DNA of 64,000 nucleotides from Pelomonas sp. CA6 (GTDB taxonomy: Bacteria; Pseudomonadota; Gammaproteobacteria; Burkholderiales; Burkholderiaceae_C), in contig NZ_JAKZFD010000004.1 of the NCBI RefSeq assembly GCF_022549225.1, positions 310,001 through 374,000 of the forward strand, in the 5' to 3' direction. The notes beneath the pieces are model-generated. The model did not search any database. It saw only the letters and a program-made list of their open reading frames with translations, and was not told where the DNA came from. The stretch's first letter is position 1. Each line of letters starts with the position of its first letter. The translations under genes were made by a program, and so were the position numbers. Of the stretch, positions 8,797 to 18,165 are shown piece after piece.

Positions 8797-8985
8797 TCAG
8801 CCGCGCGGCTGGCTGGCGCGCGCCGGCCCGTGCAGCGTGGCGCCGGACACCGGCGCGGACTGGCGCTGCGCGAGCACGCGGTGGGTGTCCACCGGATCGG
8901 TCTGCTCGGCCAGCCACAGCGCCAGCACGAAGGCGCTCGCGACGGCGGCGATCGCGGTCATCAAGGTCTTGAGGCTGGCATCCAT
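8797..8985 (-). CDS. Small protein with one N-terminal membrane segment
   Basis: This 62-residue protein begins at the ATG at 8985, chosen because GGGAG lies seven bases upstream; a longer reading from 9021 lacks such a site. Residues about 4-25 (SLKTLMTAIAAVASAFVLAL) form a hydrophobic helix, probably an uncleaved signal anchor. The remainder is short, polar and has no recognisable domain. It lies downstream of the GGDEF/EAL gene on the same strand and upstream of the small exported protein at 8249-8515. The roughly 280 bases between these two small genes show no further convincing gene. Confidence 0.6.
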   Translation of the reverse strand: MDASLKTLMTAIAAVASAFVLALWLAEQTDPVDTHRVLAQRQSAPVSGATLHGPARASQPRG

Positions 8986-9071
8986 GGGCTTCTCCCTGTT
9001 GTGGAGCGCCACTGTGCCCAAGCCACGGCCGCCGCGCGAGCACGGGGCGACGAACTGCAGCAGAAGCCGCG

Positions 9072-11132
9072 TCAGCTGCGGCTGCCGGGTGCGGATGGCG
9101 GCGTCGGCGCGACGTAGTCCGCCAGCTGGGGCGTGACCTGCTCCACCGGTGCCGGCCGGCCATACAGATAGCCCTGCTGCTGCCAGCAGCCCAGCTCCAG
9201 CAGCACCTCACGCTGCGCCTCGGTCTCGACGCCCTCGGCCACGGCCTCGATGCCCAGCGCCAGCGCCATGCCCAGCATGGCCTGGACCAGCGCACGGTCG
9301 TCGCGGCTGGCGGCCAGCTCGGTGACGAAGGCGCGGTCGATCTTCAGGCGCTCCGGGCGCAGGGTCTTCAGATAGGCCAGCGAGGAGTAGCCGGTGCCGA
9401 AGTCGTCCACCGCCAGGCTCAGCCCCAGCGCGCGCAGCCGGGCCACGACCTGCAGCGCGCCGTCGCCGTCGCTCAGCAGCGTGCTCTCGGTCAGTTCCAG
9501 CGCCAGCTCGCCGGAGGCAATGCCGTGCTCGGCCATCGCCTGCGCGACGCGCTCAGGCAGGCGCTCGTCGCGGAACTGCAGCGCCGACAGGTTGATCGCC
9601 AGCTGGCCCGGGTGGCGGCCCTGGGCCTTCCAGCGCGCCAGCTGGGCGCAGGCGGTCTGGATGGTCCACCAGCCGATGTCGACGATCTGGCCCGATTCCT
9701 CGGCCACTTGGATGAAATGGCCGGGCATCAGCAGCCCGCGGGTGGGATGCTGCCAGCGGATCAGCGCCTCGACGCTGCGCCAGGCGCCACTGCGCGCATC
9801 GGTGATGGGCTGGTAGTGCAGGCTCAGCTCGCCGCGCTCCAGCGCGCGCGCCAGCTCGCGCTCCAGCGCCAGGCGGGCGGTGGCCGCCGCGTCCAGCTCC
9901 TGCTGGTAGAAGCTGTAGCGCGAGCGCCCCTGCTGCTTGGCGCGGTACATCGCGAGGTCGGCATGGCGCACCAGGGTGTCGAAGTCTTCGCCGTCGCGCG
10001 GGAACATCGCGATGCCCACGCTGGCCGACACGCTGGCGCTGACGTCCTGCAACTGCAGCGGCGTGTTCAGCGCCTCGATGAGGCGCTGGGCCGCGTGCGC
10101 GATGCCCTCGCGGCTGTCCCGCAGCAGCAACAGGAATTCGTCGCCGCTGACGCGGCAGGCCAGGTCGGATTCACGCACCGCATGGCGCAGCCGTTCGCTG
10201 GCGGCCAGCAACATGCGGTCGCCGGCGGCATGGCCCAGCGAGTCGTTGATGGCCTTGAAGCGGTCCAGGTCGACGAACAGCAGCGCCAGCTGCAGGCCCT
10301 CGCGCCGCGCCACCGCCGCCTCGTGGCGAAAGACCTCGCGGAACAGCGTGCGGTTGGGCAGCCCGGTCAGGTGGTCGTACATCGCCAGCTGGTGCAGCTG
10401 CGCGTTCTTGCCCTCCAGGTCCTGGATCAGGCCGTCGATCTGCTGCCCCATCAGCGTGAGCTGGTCGCCCAGCTGCCCCAGCTCGTCCTTGCGCCCCAGG
10501 CGCAGGCGCGGCACCGGCTGGCGCTGGGCGATGGCCAACGCCATCTGCTTGAGCCGGTCGATGGGCCGCACCAGGCGCAAATAGATCACCAGCAGCACGA
10601 AGCTGACCCCCACCAGCACCTGCAGCGCCACCACCAGCGCGGTTTGCTGGCGCCCTTCGGCGAGCAGGCGCACCTGGGCGGCGTCGTCGAAGCGCACCTT
10701 CAGGGTCGCGAGCAGCTGGCCCTCGCGGCGCACGCCGGTGACCATCTCGATCACCGGCCAGCCGGGGCTGCATTTGTTCAGCACGATGTCACTGGTGTCG
10801 GCGCGCTCCTCGGACAGCTCCAGCCCGCAGACCGAGGCATCGGCCAGCAGCTGGGCCAGCGCCCGCTCCACGGCGACGCTGTCCACGGTCCACAGCGGAT
10901 CGGCCAGTCCGGTGGCCGCCAGCGTCAGCAGCGCCGAGCGCTGGCCTTCCAGCAGGGGGTCGACGCTGCGCCGGATCAGGGTGTCGCTGAAGACCAGCAA
11001 CAGGGCCGCCGGCGCCGCGATGCCCAGCACCACCGCCAGCACGATCACGCTGCGCAGCGACAGGGCGGAGACTTTGAGCTTGGTCAAGGGCTGTCCGGGG
11101 CGACGGTGGTGTGACGTCGTCGCATTTTGCAC
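9072..11132 (-). CDS. Membrane-bound GGDEF/EAL protein (cyclic di-GMP turnover)
   Basis: This 686-residue protein has transmembrane segments at about 27-49 and 166-186 enclosing a periplasmic sensor region, then a HAMP-like segment (190-235). A GGDEF domain (about 250-405) and an EAL domain (about 425-670) follow. The GGDEF signature is SGDEF (329-333), which some active cyclases tolerate. The EAL domain keeps EALIRW (455-460), NLSALQF, TEST, DDFGTGYSSL, KIDRAFV and EGVETEAQ, so phosphodiesterase activity on cyclic di-GMP is likely. The start at 11132 is a GTG with GGGAGG almost touching it, so the true start may be further in. It is divergent from uvrA. Confidence 0.93.
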   Translation of the reverse strand: MQNATTSHHRRPGQPLTKLKVSALSLRSVIVLAVVLGIAAPAALLLVFSDTLIRRSVDPLLEGQRSALLTLAATGLADPLWTVDSVAVERALAQLLADASVCGLELSEERADTSDIVLNKCSPGWPVIEMVTGVRREGQLLATLKVRFDDAAQVRLLAEGRQQTALVVALQVLVGVSFVLLVIYLRLVRPIDRLKQMALAIAQRQPVPRLRLGRKDELGQLGDQLTLMGQQIDGLIQDLEGKNAQLHQLAMYDHLTGLPNRTLFREVFRHEAAVARREGLQLALLFVDLDRFKAINDSLGHAAGDRMLLAASERLRHAVRESDLACRVSGDEFLLLLRDSREGIAHAAQRLIEALNTPLQLQDVSASVSASVGIAMFPRDGEDFDTLVRHADLAMYRAKQQGRSRYSFYQQELDAAATARLALERELARALERGELSLHYQPITDARSGAWRSVEALIRWQHPTRGLLMPGHFIQVAEESGQIVDIGWWTIQTACAQLARWKAQGRHPGQLAINLSALQFRDERLPERVAQAMAEHGIASGELALELTESTLLSDGDGALQVVARLRALGLSLAVDDFGTGYSSLAYLKTLRPERLKIDRAFVTELAASRDDRALVQAMLGMALALGIEAVAEGVETEAQREVLLELGCWQQQGYLYGRPAPVEQVTPQLADYVAPTPPSAPGSRS

Positions 11133-11285
11133 CTCCCCCCTCGCTTCAAGCCCGCGAACAGAGCCGCTTCTGGCCGCCGCTTCGACGCCGATTCATGGCA
11201 GCAGTCCGCGCGGGGATGGGCCCGCCGGGCGGCACGCGCCAGGGGCTGGGCCTATCATGGTGGGTTTTCCACGCTGTAGCCGGCC

Positions 11286-14198
11286 ATGTCCCAGAACCCG
11301 TCCGCCCCGGCGTCCGACGCGCCGATGATCCGCGTCCGTGGCGCGCGCACCCACAATCTGAAGAACATCGATGTGGACCTGCCGCGCAACCAGCTGGTGG
11401 TGATCACCGGCCTGTCCGGGTCGGGCAAGTCCAGCCTGGCCTTCGACACCCTCTATGCCGAAGGCCAGCGCCGCTATGTGGAGAGCCTCTCCGCCTACGC
11501 ACGCCAGTTCCTGCAGCTGATGGACAAGCCCGAGGTGGACGTGATCGAGGGGCTGTCGCCGGCCATCTCCATCGAGCAGAAGGCCACCAGCCACAACCCG
11601 CGCTCCACCGTGGGCACGGTCACCGAGATCCACGACTACCTGCGCTTGCTCTATGCGCGGGCCGGCACGCCCTTCTGCCCGGACCACCACCTGCCGCTGG
11701 AAGCGCAGAGCGTGGGCCAGATGGTGGACGCGGTGCTGGCCATGCCCGACGGCACCCGGCTGATGCTGCTGGCGCCGGTGGTGCGCGACCGCAAGGGCGA
11801 GTTTGTCGAGCTGTTCCAGGACCTGCAGGCCCAGGGCTTCGTGCGCTTCCGCGTGGACGGCAAGACCGTGGAGGCGCCGGAGCTGCCGGCGCTGAAGAAA
11901 GCCGAGAAGCACGACATCGACGTGGTCGTGGACCGCATCAAGCTGCGCCACGAGGGCGCGGACGCGCTGCGCCAGCGCCTCGCCGAGAGCTTCGAGGCGG
12001 CGCTGCGCCTGGCCGAGGGCCGCGCGCTGGTGCTGGACATGGAAGCGGGCAGCGAGAGCCTGTTCTCCAGCAAATTCGCCTGCCCGATCTGCAGCTATTC
12101 GCTGCCGGAGCTGGAGCCGCGGCTGTTCTCCTTCAACTCGCCGGTGGGCGCCTGCCCGGGCTGCGAGGGCCTGGGGCAGGTCACGGTGTTCGACCCCGAA
12201 CGGGTGGTGGCCTTCCCGTCGCTGAGCCTGGCCAGCGGCGCGGTCAAGGGCTGGGACCGGCGCAATGCCTACACCTTCTCGATGCTGGAATCGGTGGCGC
12301 GGCATTACGACTTCGACATCGAGCAGCCCTTCGAGGCGCTGCCGGCCCAGGCGCGCCAGGTGCTGCTCTACGGTTCGGGCGAGGAGGAGATCAGCTTCGT
12401 CTACCAGGCCGAGGGGACCAACGGGCGCAAGCGCAGCGTCAAGCGCGCGCATCCCTTCGAAGGCATCCTGCACAACCTGCAGCGGCGCTTCCGCGAGACG
12501 GACTCGGCCGCGGTGCGCGAGGAGCTGGCCCGCTACCAGGCCGCCAAGCCCTGCCCGCATTGCGAGGGCTCGCGCCTGCGCCGCGAGGCGCGCCATGTGC
12601 TGCTGCAGCCGGCCGACGCGCCACAGGGCCATCGCGGTCGGCCCATCTACGAGGTCGAGCACGCCACGCTGCGCGAGGCACTGGACTACTTCGAGAACCT
12701 GCGCCTGAAGGGCGCCAAGGCCGAGATCGCCGACAAGGTGATCCGCGAGATCGCCGCGCGGCTGCGCTTCCTCAACGACGTGGGGCTGAACTACCTCAGC
12801 CTGGACCGCAGCGCCGACACGCTGTCGGGCGGCGAGGCGCAGCGCATCCGCCTGGCCTCGCAGATCGGCTCCGGCCTCACCGGTGTGATGTATGTGCTGG
12901 ACGAGCCCAGCATCGGCCTGCACCAGCGCGACAACGACCGCCTGATCGGCACGCTGCGCCGGCTGCGCGACCTGGGCAACTCGGTGCTGGTGGTGGAGCA
13001 CGACGAGGACGCGATACGCGCCGCCGACCATGTGCTGGACCTGGGCCCCGGCGCCGGCGTGCATGGCGGCCGCATCATGGCCCAGGGCTCACCGGACGAG
13101 GTCGCGGCCAACCCCGAGTCCATCACCGGCCGCTATCTCAGCGGGCTGGAGCGCATCGAGGTGCCCAGCCAGCGCCATTCGCTGGCCGAGAGCACCGACC
13201 CGCGCGTGCTGCGCATCGTCAACGCCCGCGGCAACAACCTCAAGGGCGTCAGCGTGGACTTCCCCGTGGGGCTGCTGACCTGCGTGACCGGCGTCTCCGG
13301 CTCGGGCAAGAGCACCTTGGTCAATGACACGCTGTACGCTGCGGTGGCGCGCAAGCTCTACCAGAGCCACGCCGAACCGGCGCCGCACGACGAGATCGAG
13401 GGGCTGGAGGCCTTCGACAAGGTCATCAACGTGGATCAGTCGCCGATCGGCCGCACGCCGCGCTCCAACCCGGCGACCTACACCGGCCTGTTCACGCCCA
13501 TCCGGGAGCTCTTCGCCGAAATGCCCACCGCGCGCGAGCGCGGCTACGGCGCCGGCCGCTTCAGCTTCAACGTCGCCGGGGGCCGCTGCGAGTCCTGCCA
13601 GGGCGATGGCGTGCTGAAGGTGGAGATGCACTTCCTGCCCGACGTCTACGTGCCCTGCGACACCTGCCAGGGCCGGCGCTACAACCGCGAGACGCTGGAG
13701 GTGCTGTACAAGGGCAAGAACATCTCCGAGGTGCTGGGCCTGACGGTGGAGGACGCGCTGGCCTTCTTCAGCGCCGTGCCCTCGATCGCGCGCAAGCTGC
13801 AGACGCTGATGGACGTGGGCCTGGGCTATGTGAAGCTGGGCCAGAGCGCCACCACGCTGTCCGGCGGCGAGGCGCAGCGGGTCAAGCTGGCGCTGGAGTT
13901 GTCCAAGCGCGACACCGGCCGCACGCTGTACATCCTGGACGAGCCCACCACGGGCCTGCACTTCGCCGACATCGCGCTGCTGCTGAAGGTGCTGCATGCG
14001 CTGCGCGACGCGGGCAACACCATCGTCGTGATCGAGCACAACCTGGACGTGATCAAGACGGCCGACTGGCTGATCGACATGGGCCCGGAGGGCGGATCGG
14101 GCGGCGGCCAGCTGCTGGTGGCCGGCACGCCCGAGGACGTGGCGGCCTGCGAGGTCAGCCATACCGGGCGCTATCTGGCGCCGCTGCTGAAGAAATAG
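11286..14198 (+). CDS. uvrA: UvrABC system protein A
   Basis: UvrA is the damage-recognition ATPase of nucleotide excision repair and loads UvrB at lesions. The 970-residue protein has the two ABC modules of the family: a first Walker A (GLSGSGKSS, 42-50) and a second (GVSGSGKST). It has two ABC signatures ([12 protein letters not shown] and [12 protein letters not shown]) and zinc-finger Cys pairs (CPIC...CPGC; CESC...CDTC). Length is normal. The 150 bases upstream show no convincing LexA site. A PEP-CTERM gene converges on it 40 bases downstream. Confidence 0.98.
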   Translation: MSQNPSAPASDAPMIRVRGARTHNLKNIDVDLPRNQLVVITGLSGSGKSSLAFDTLYAEGQRRYVESLSAYARQFLQLMDKPEVDVIEGLSPAISIEQKATSHNPRSTVGTVTEIHDYLRLLYARAGTPFCPDHHLPLEAQSVGQMVDAVLAMPDGTRLMLLAPVVRDRKGEFVELFQDLQAQGFVRFRVDGKTVEAPELPALKKAEKHDIDVVVDRIKLRHEGADALRQRLAESFEAALRLAEGRALVLDMEAGSESLFSSKFACPICSYSLPELEPRLFSFNSPVGACPGCEGLGQVTVFDPERVVAFPSLSLASGAVKGWDRRNAYTFSMLESVARHYDFDIEQPFEALPAQARQVLLYGSGEEEISFVYQAEGTNGRKRSVKRAHPFEGILHNLQRRFRETDSAAVREELARYQAAKPCPHCEGSRLRREARHVLLQPADAPQGHRGRPIYEVEHATLREALDYFENLRLKGAKAEIADKVIREIAARLRFLNDVGLNYLSLDRSADTLSGGEAQRIRLASQIGSGLTGVMYVLDEPSIGLHQRDNDRLIGTLRRLRDLGNSVLVVEHDEDAIRAADHVLDLGPGAGVHGGRIMAQGSPDEVAANPESITGRYLSGLERIEVPSQRHSLAESTDPRVLRIVNARGNNLKGVSVDFPVGLLTCVTGVSGSGKSTLVNDTLYAAVARKLYQSHAEPAPHDEIEGLEAFDKVINVDQSPIGRTPRSNPATYTGLFTPIRELFAEMPTARERGYGAGRFSFNVAGGRCESCQGDGVLKVEMHFLPDVYVPCDTCQGRRYNRETLEVLYKGKNISEVLGLTVEDALAFFSAVPSIARKLQTLMDVGLGYVKLGQSATTLSGGEAQRVKLALELSKRDTGRTLYILDEPTTGLHFADIALLLKVLHALRDAGNTIVVIEHNLDVIKTADWLIDMGPEGGSGGGQLLVAGTPEDVAACEVSHTGRYLAPLLKK

Positions 14199-14238
14199 GC
14201 CCGAGCGCTGCCGGCCGGACCGGCGGCCTCGCGGGGCG

Positions 14239-15003
14239 TCAGGCCTTGCGCGCGCGGCGGCGGCCGAGCAGGCTCAGCGCGCCCAGGCCCAGCGCGAACA
14301 TGGCCCAGGTGCCCGGCTCGGGCACCGGCGGCGGCACCGGGGTGGGCGGCAGCGGGATCACGCCCGGATCGCCGTTGCCGCCGGGCAGCGGCGTGAAGCC
14401 GCCTCCAGGCGTGGTGGGTGTCGTCGTGCCGCCGGGAATGACGGGCGCATTGGTCGACAGATCGGAGAAGCTGCCCGGCGGCGTGGACGGCGCGCCGCCG
14501 CCCAGCGCGCCCTCGGGCGCACCGGCCGCCGGCGGTTCGAATTCCAGCGGCATTTCTTCCGGCGCCTTGGCCAGCGGCGGCTCGGCGGCCGCGGCACGCG
14601 CCGGGGCGCGCTCGATGCGGCTGACGTTGCGGCACACGGTGGGCACCAGGATGCACTGGCCGTCCTCGCAATAGACCAGGCCGCGCTCGGTGGTCTGATC
14701 GGTCCACTTGCTACGCGTCACCGTGCGGCAGACGCTGCCGGCGCCGAAGTGCATGTCGCGGATCTCGCTGCGATAGCTGCCCTTGCCCAGGATCGCGTCG
14801 CGGCGGATCTCCACCATCTCGTCGTACTGGCGCTTCTGCATGCGCGTCTTGAGCTTGGCGCGCGTGGCCGCCGGAATGTCCTGGTAGCGGTCGACCGCGG
14901 CCACCACATCGCCCATGAACGGGTTCACCCCCGGGCGGTCCCAGGAGCAGCTAGGCAGCGTGGCGGTGGAGGCGGCGAGCGCGAGGGCGGCGACCAGTGA
15001 CAT
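14239..15003 (-). CDS. PEP-CTERM sorting-domain protein (MHFG type)
   Basis: This is a 254-residue exported protein. A signal peptide covers about residues 1-22 (SLVAALALAASTATLPSCSW). A Cys-containing domain with RDMHFGAGSVC, CEDGQC and CRNVSRIER follows, then a Pro/Gly/Thr-rich linker. The C-terminal sorting signal is PEPGTW, then a hydrophobic helix (AMFALGLGALSLLG) and a basic tail (RRRARKA). Such tails are recognised and cleaved by an exosortase, which is not in this window. The MHFG motif suits a PEP-CTERM family I recall from related Burkholderiales. The start at 15003 is chosen because the signal peptide begins there; a longer reading adds no plausible sequence. Function is unknown, possibly cell-surface or matrix. 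Confidence 0.85.
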   Translation of the reverse strand: MSLVAALALAASTATLPSCSWDRPGVNPFMGDVVAAVDRYQDIPAATRAKLKTRMQKRQYDEMVEIRRDAILGKGSYRSEIRDMHFGAGSVCRTVTRSKWTDQTTERGLVYCEDGQCILVPTVCRNVSRIERAPARAAAAEPPLAKAPEEMPLEFEPPAAGAPEGALGGGAPSTPPGSFSDLSTNAPVIPGGTTTPTTPGGGFTPLPGGNGDPGVIPLPPTPVPPPVPEPGTWAMFALGLGALSLLGRRRARKA

Positions 15004-15214
15004 GGCGTTCTTTCTCTTGGCTGCCCGCAGTGTAGGGACGCCCCCGCCTCGTACCGGGCTCTCCCCCCTCAGCCATGGGGGCCGCAACTCATGACGTATT
15101 CACGCTTTTCGCACAACCGAGGGTGCCCACGCCACGGGGGCCCGGGCGGGTTCTCGCGCGTGGGCGCTGCGCGCATTCACTGGTATCGTGCGCGGGCCGC
15201 TGGAGAGCAGACCG

Positions 15215-15595
15215 ATGGACCTGGATACGCCGCCCCGCTTCGTGCTCTATGTCGAGGACGACCGCATCAACATCGTGTTGATGGAGGAGGTGCTGCGTCC
15301 GCTGAAAGGCTGGCGGCTGGAGTGCGTGGAGACCGGCGCGCAGGCGCTCGAGGTGCTCGCGCGGCAGAGCCCGGACCTGGTGCTGATCGACATGAACCTG
15401 CCCGACATGAACGGGCTGGAGCTGATGCGCCGGCTGCGCCAGGACCCGCGCCATGCGCAGCGGCGCTGCATCGTGCTGTCCGCCGACCTGGTGGACAACC
15501 AGCGCGCCCTCGCCCGCGAGGCCGGCTTCGCCGATTACTGGCTCAAGCCCATCGACGTGCAGCAGCTGCGCCGCGCGCTGCAGGACATGGGCTGA
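15215..15595 (+). CDS. Single-domain response regulator
   Basis: This 126-residue CheY-like receiver domain has no output domain. The acidic pocket is Glu14, Asp15 and Asp16, the phosphorylated Asp is Asp59 (LVLIDMNLPDMNG), and the conserved Lys is Lys111 (YWLKPID). The ATG at 15215 is preferred because GGAGA lies about ten bases upstream; an in-frame reading from 15188 is possible. A single receiver domain usually relays phosphate to, or competes at, a kinase or hybrid histidine kinase. No partner kinase is adjacent, so its pathway is unknown. Confidence 0.85.
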   Translation: MDLDTPPRFVLYVEDDRINIVLMEEVLRPLKGWRLECVETGAQALEVLARQSPDLVLIDMNLPDMNGLELMRRLRQDPRHAQRRCIVLSADLVDNQRALAREAGFADYWLKPIDVQQLRRALQDMG

Positions 15596-15611
15596 ACGCG
15601 CGGCGGCATTG

Positions 15612-15636
15612 AAAAAGCCCGCACGAGGCGGGCTTT
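15612..15636 (-). terminator. Terminator after the H1-like gene (convergent with the response regulator)
   Basis: A 9-bp stem (AAAGCCCGC pairing with GCGGGCTTT, 5-base loop) is followed on the minus strand by TTTTTC. It lies about 20 bases from each of two convergent genes and could serve both, but the T-run favours the minus strand. Confidence 0.8.
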
Positions 15637-15654
15637 GCAGCGAGGCCGAAGGCC

Positions 15655-16092
15655 TTACTTCAGGTGGCTGTTGATCAGCTTGGTCATCTCGAACATGTCG
15701 GCCTTGGCCTTGCCGAAGATCTCCTTCAGCTTGGCGTCGGCGTTGATGACGCGCTTCTGCAGCTCGTCCTGCAGCTTGTTCTTCTTGATGTACTCCCAGA
15801 CCTTCTTGACCACATCAGTGCGCGGCAGCGGCTTGTCGCCGACGATCGCGGCCAGCGCGGCGCTGGGGGTCATGGCCTTCATGAAGGCGGCGTTGGGCGT
15901 GCGCTTCTTCGCGGGTGCTGCGGCCTTCGTGGCCGCGGCCTTCTTCGCGGGAGCTGCCTTCTTGGCCGGAGCCGCGGCCTTCTTCGCCGGGGCCGCCTTC
16001 TTGGCCGGAGCCGCGGCCTTCTTCGCCGGAGCCGCAGCCTTCTTGGCCGGTGCTGCCTTCTTCGCAGGCGCGGCCTTCTTCGCAGTTGCCAT
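15655..16092 (-). CDS. Histone H1-like protein with a C-terminal SWIB/MDM2 domain
   Basis: This 145-residue protein has two parts. Residues about 1-65 are almost wholly Lys, Ala and Pro in repeats of the type KKAAPA or KKAAAPA, as in bacterial H1-like DNA-binding tails. Residues about 66-145 (PNAAFMKAMTPSAALAAIVG onward, with LPRTDVVKKVWEYIKKNKLQ) match the SWIB/MDM2 fold. Such proteins are thought to be nucleoid-associated, with the tail binding DNA and the SWIB domain binding protein. The repeated DNA in the tail is prone to length change by slippage. Its own terminator lies downstream. Confidence 0.9.
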   Translation of the reverse strand: MATAKKAAPAKKAAPAKKAAAPAKKAAAPAKKAAPAKKAAAPAKKAAPAKKAAATKAAAPAKKRTPNAAFMKAMTPSAALAAIVGDKPLPRTDVVKKVWEYIKKNKLQDELQKRVINADAKLKEIFGKAKADMFEMTKLINSHLK

Positions 16093-16276
16093 TTCGATTC
16101 TCTCCATCAAGGGTTGCGTTGATGTGCCGGGCCCGGGTGAAGGTCTGATGCCTTCGGTACTCTCTGGCACCCTGCGAGAACAATGGTACTGCGCACCTCT
16201 CTCATTGAGAAGGCTCTGTCAGAGGGAAAACCCCTCCAAAGTCAACAAGTAGGGGCGTGTTTGTCGCGAGTCCGCA

Positions 16277-17416
16277 TCATCTGATGCCAGGAGCGAGCAG
16301 ATGCGGGCCGACCTCGTCCAGGCTGCGGCAGCCACAGAGCGCCATCGCGATCTCCAGTTCGTCGCGCAGCAGACGCAGCGCATGGGCCACGCCCAGCGCG
16401 CCGGCCGCGGCCAGCGCATGCACATAGGGCCGGCCCAGCAGCACCGCGTCGGCGCCCAGCGCGAGCGCCTTGAGTACATCGGTGCCGCGGCGTATGCCGC
16501 CGTCCACCAGCAGCGTGAAGTCCTCGCCCAGCGCGGCGCGCAGCGGCGGCAGCAACGCGGTGGTGGGCGGCACGGTGTCCAGCGTGCGCCCGCCGTGGTT
16601 GCTCACGACCAGGCCGGCCACGCCCAGCGCGCGCGCGCGCAGCGCGTCCTCGGGGTGGCAGACCCCCTTGAGCAGCAGCGGCAGCGCGCTCTCGCGGCGC
16701 AGCCATTCGATCTCGGCCCAGGTCGCGGCGCGCGGCATCAGGCCGTCGAACAGCGGGCTCTGGCCGGGCTTCAGGTCGATCGGCCTCTTGAGCCCACCCA
16801 GATTGACCGCGCGGATGTCGTCCGGCAGCTTGAAGGCGGCACGCCGCTCGCGGTCGCGCGCGCCATTCACCGGCGCGTCCACCGTCAGCACCAGGGCTTC
16901 GTAGCCGGCGGCCTCGACGCGCCGCAGCAGCGCGCGCATGAACTCGGGATCGTCGCGCCAGTAAAGCTGGAACCACAGCGGCCCGCGCTGCGGCTCGGCC
17001 CGCAGGGCCTGCGCCACCGGCTCCATGGGCATGCTGGACTGCGCGCTGAGCACCACGCCCGCGCCCTGCGCAGCGGCGGCATAGGCACAGGCCAGTTCGC
17101 CATCGGCATGGGCCAGGCGCTGATAGGCGATGGGGGCCAGCAGCACCGGCCAGGGCATCTCGCGGCCCAGCAGCCGCACACGGGTGTGGCCGCCGGACAG
17201 GTCGCGCAGCACGCGCGGCATCAGCTGCAGCGCGTCCCAGGCCGCGCGGTTGGCGCGCAGCGTCAGCTCGTCGGCCGCCCCGCCATTCAGAAAGGCCCAG
17301 GCCTCCGGCGTCATGCGCGCCTGCGCATGACGTTCGAAGTCAGCCAGCGCGACGACGTCGGGCGGCAGGGTTTCCAGCGCGGGAGCGCGTTGTGGATCAC
17401 TCATCGAACGGTCCAT
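16277..17416 (-). CDS. FMN-dependent alpha-hydroxy-acid oxidase/dehydrogenase (LldD family)
   Basis: This 379-residue TIM-barrel flavoprotein of the lactate dehydrogenase/glycolate oxidase family oxidises 2-hydroxy acids. FMN and substrate residues visible include FQLYW, VLTVDAP, the RDRERR region, LLKG (catalytic-site Lys), SNHGGR (catalytic His and Arg) and DGGIRRGTDVLKALALGADA. The position equivalent to Tyr24 of spinach glycolate oxidase appears to be Phe (AWAFLNGGAADE), a conservative change at a substrate-carboxylate ligand. The exact substrate cannot be told. The ATG at 17416 has no clear ribosome site, and an in-frame ATG at 17404 is an alternative. It stands downstream of the iron-uptake genes, about 60 bases from piuC. 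Confidence 0.92.
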   Translation of the reverse strand: MDRSMSDPQRAPALETLPPDVVALADFERHAQARMTPEAWAFLNGGAADELTLRANRAAWDALQLMPRVLRDLSGGHTRVRLLGREMPWPVLLAPIAYQRLAHADGELACAYAAAAQGAGVVLSAQSSMPMEPVAQALRAEPQRGPLWFQLYWRDDPEFMRALLRRVEAAGYEALVLTVDAPVNGARDRERRAAFKLPDDIRAVNLGGLKRPIDLKPGQSPLFDGLMPRAATWAEIEWLRRESALPLLLKGVCHPEDALRARALGVAGLVVSNHGGRTLDTVPPTTALLPPLRAALGEDFTLLVDGGIRRGTDVLKALALGADAVLLGRPYVHALAAAGALGVAHALRLLRDELEIAMALCGCRSLDEVGPHLLAPGIR

Positions 17417-17473
17417 GTTGCGCGGCCGGGCGCCATCGTCAGGGGGCTTGCTCGCATCCTGCCGTACCCGGGG

Positions 17474-18157
17474 TCAGGTGTCGGCCCACATGCGCAGCAG
17501 GTTGTGATACGTGCCCGTAAGCCGCACCGTGGTCTCGGACTCGCCTTGCTCGGCGCGCAGCGCCATCAGGCTCATGTCCATCTCGTACAGCAGGCGGCGC
17601 TGCTCATCGCTGCGCACCATGCTCTCGACCCAGAAGAAGCTGGCCACGCGCGCGCCACGCGTGACCGGCCGGACCTGATGCACGCTGGTGCTGGGATAGA
17701 GCACCATGTCGCCGGCGGGCAGCTTGATGCGCTGGGAACCATAGGTGTCGGACACCTCCAGCTCCCCGCCGTCGTACTCGTGCGGCTCGGCGAGAAACAG
17801 GGTGCAGCTGACGTCGGAACGCACCCGCTGCCCATCCGCGCGCGAATGCATCACGGCACCGTCCACATGGTTGCCGTAGTAGTTGCTCTCGCCCGAGTAG
17901 CGGTTGAACAGCGGGTTGAAGATCTTCTTCGGCAAGGCCGCGGAGAAGAACTGGGCATGGCGGTTGAGCGCCTCCAGCACCAGGGTCCGCAGCTGCTGCG
18001 AGGCCACACTGGCCTGGCGCAGCTGCTGATTGTTCTTGCTCTGCAGCGCCTGCCCACCTGCGGTGGCCGCACCGTCCATCCACTCGCCCTGCGCCAGCAG
18101 GCTGCGCGCCAGGCTCAGTTCATCGGGCTTGAGGACTTGTCGGAGGTGCAGCAGCAT
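17474..18157 (-). CDS. piuC: Fe(II)/2-oxoglutarate-dependent PKHD-type hydroxylase PiuC
   Basis: This 227-residue member of the prolyl-4-hydroxylase-like dioxygenases is usually found beside TonB-dependent siderophore receptors and iron-regulated. The iron ligands are in NHVDGAVMH (HxD) and the distal His in [11 protein letters not shown], whose Arg suits 2-oxoglutarate binding. It starts eight bases after the siderophore receptor gene stops, so the two are almost certainly cotranscribed. The physiological substrate of PiuC proteins is not established; a role in iron uptake or siderophore handling is inferred from context. Confidence 0.93.
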   Translation of the reverse strand: MLLHLRQVLKPDELSLARSLLAQGEWMDGAATAGGQALQSKNNQQLRQASVASQQLRTLVLEALNRHAQFFSAALPKKIFNPLFNRYSGESNYYGNHVDGAVMHSRADGQRVRSDVSCTLFLAEPHEYDGGELEVSDTYGSQRIKLPAGDMVLYPSTSVHQVRPVTRGARVASFFWVESMVRSDEQRRLLYEMDMSLMALRAEQGESETTVRLTGTYHNLLRMWADT

Positions 18158-18165
18158 GGTGTCGT

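Noticed and set aside
16211..16230. Inverted repeat GAGGG-N5-CCCTC before the H1-like gene
   Set aside because: It is short and G/C-biased, and repeats of this length are frequent by chance here. It has no clear match to a known operator.
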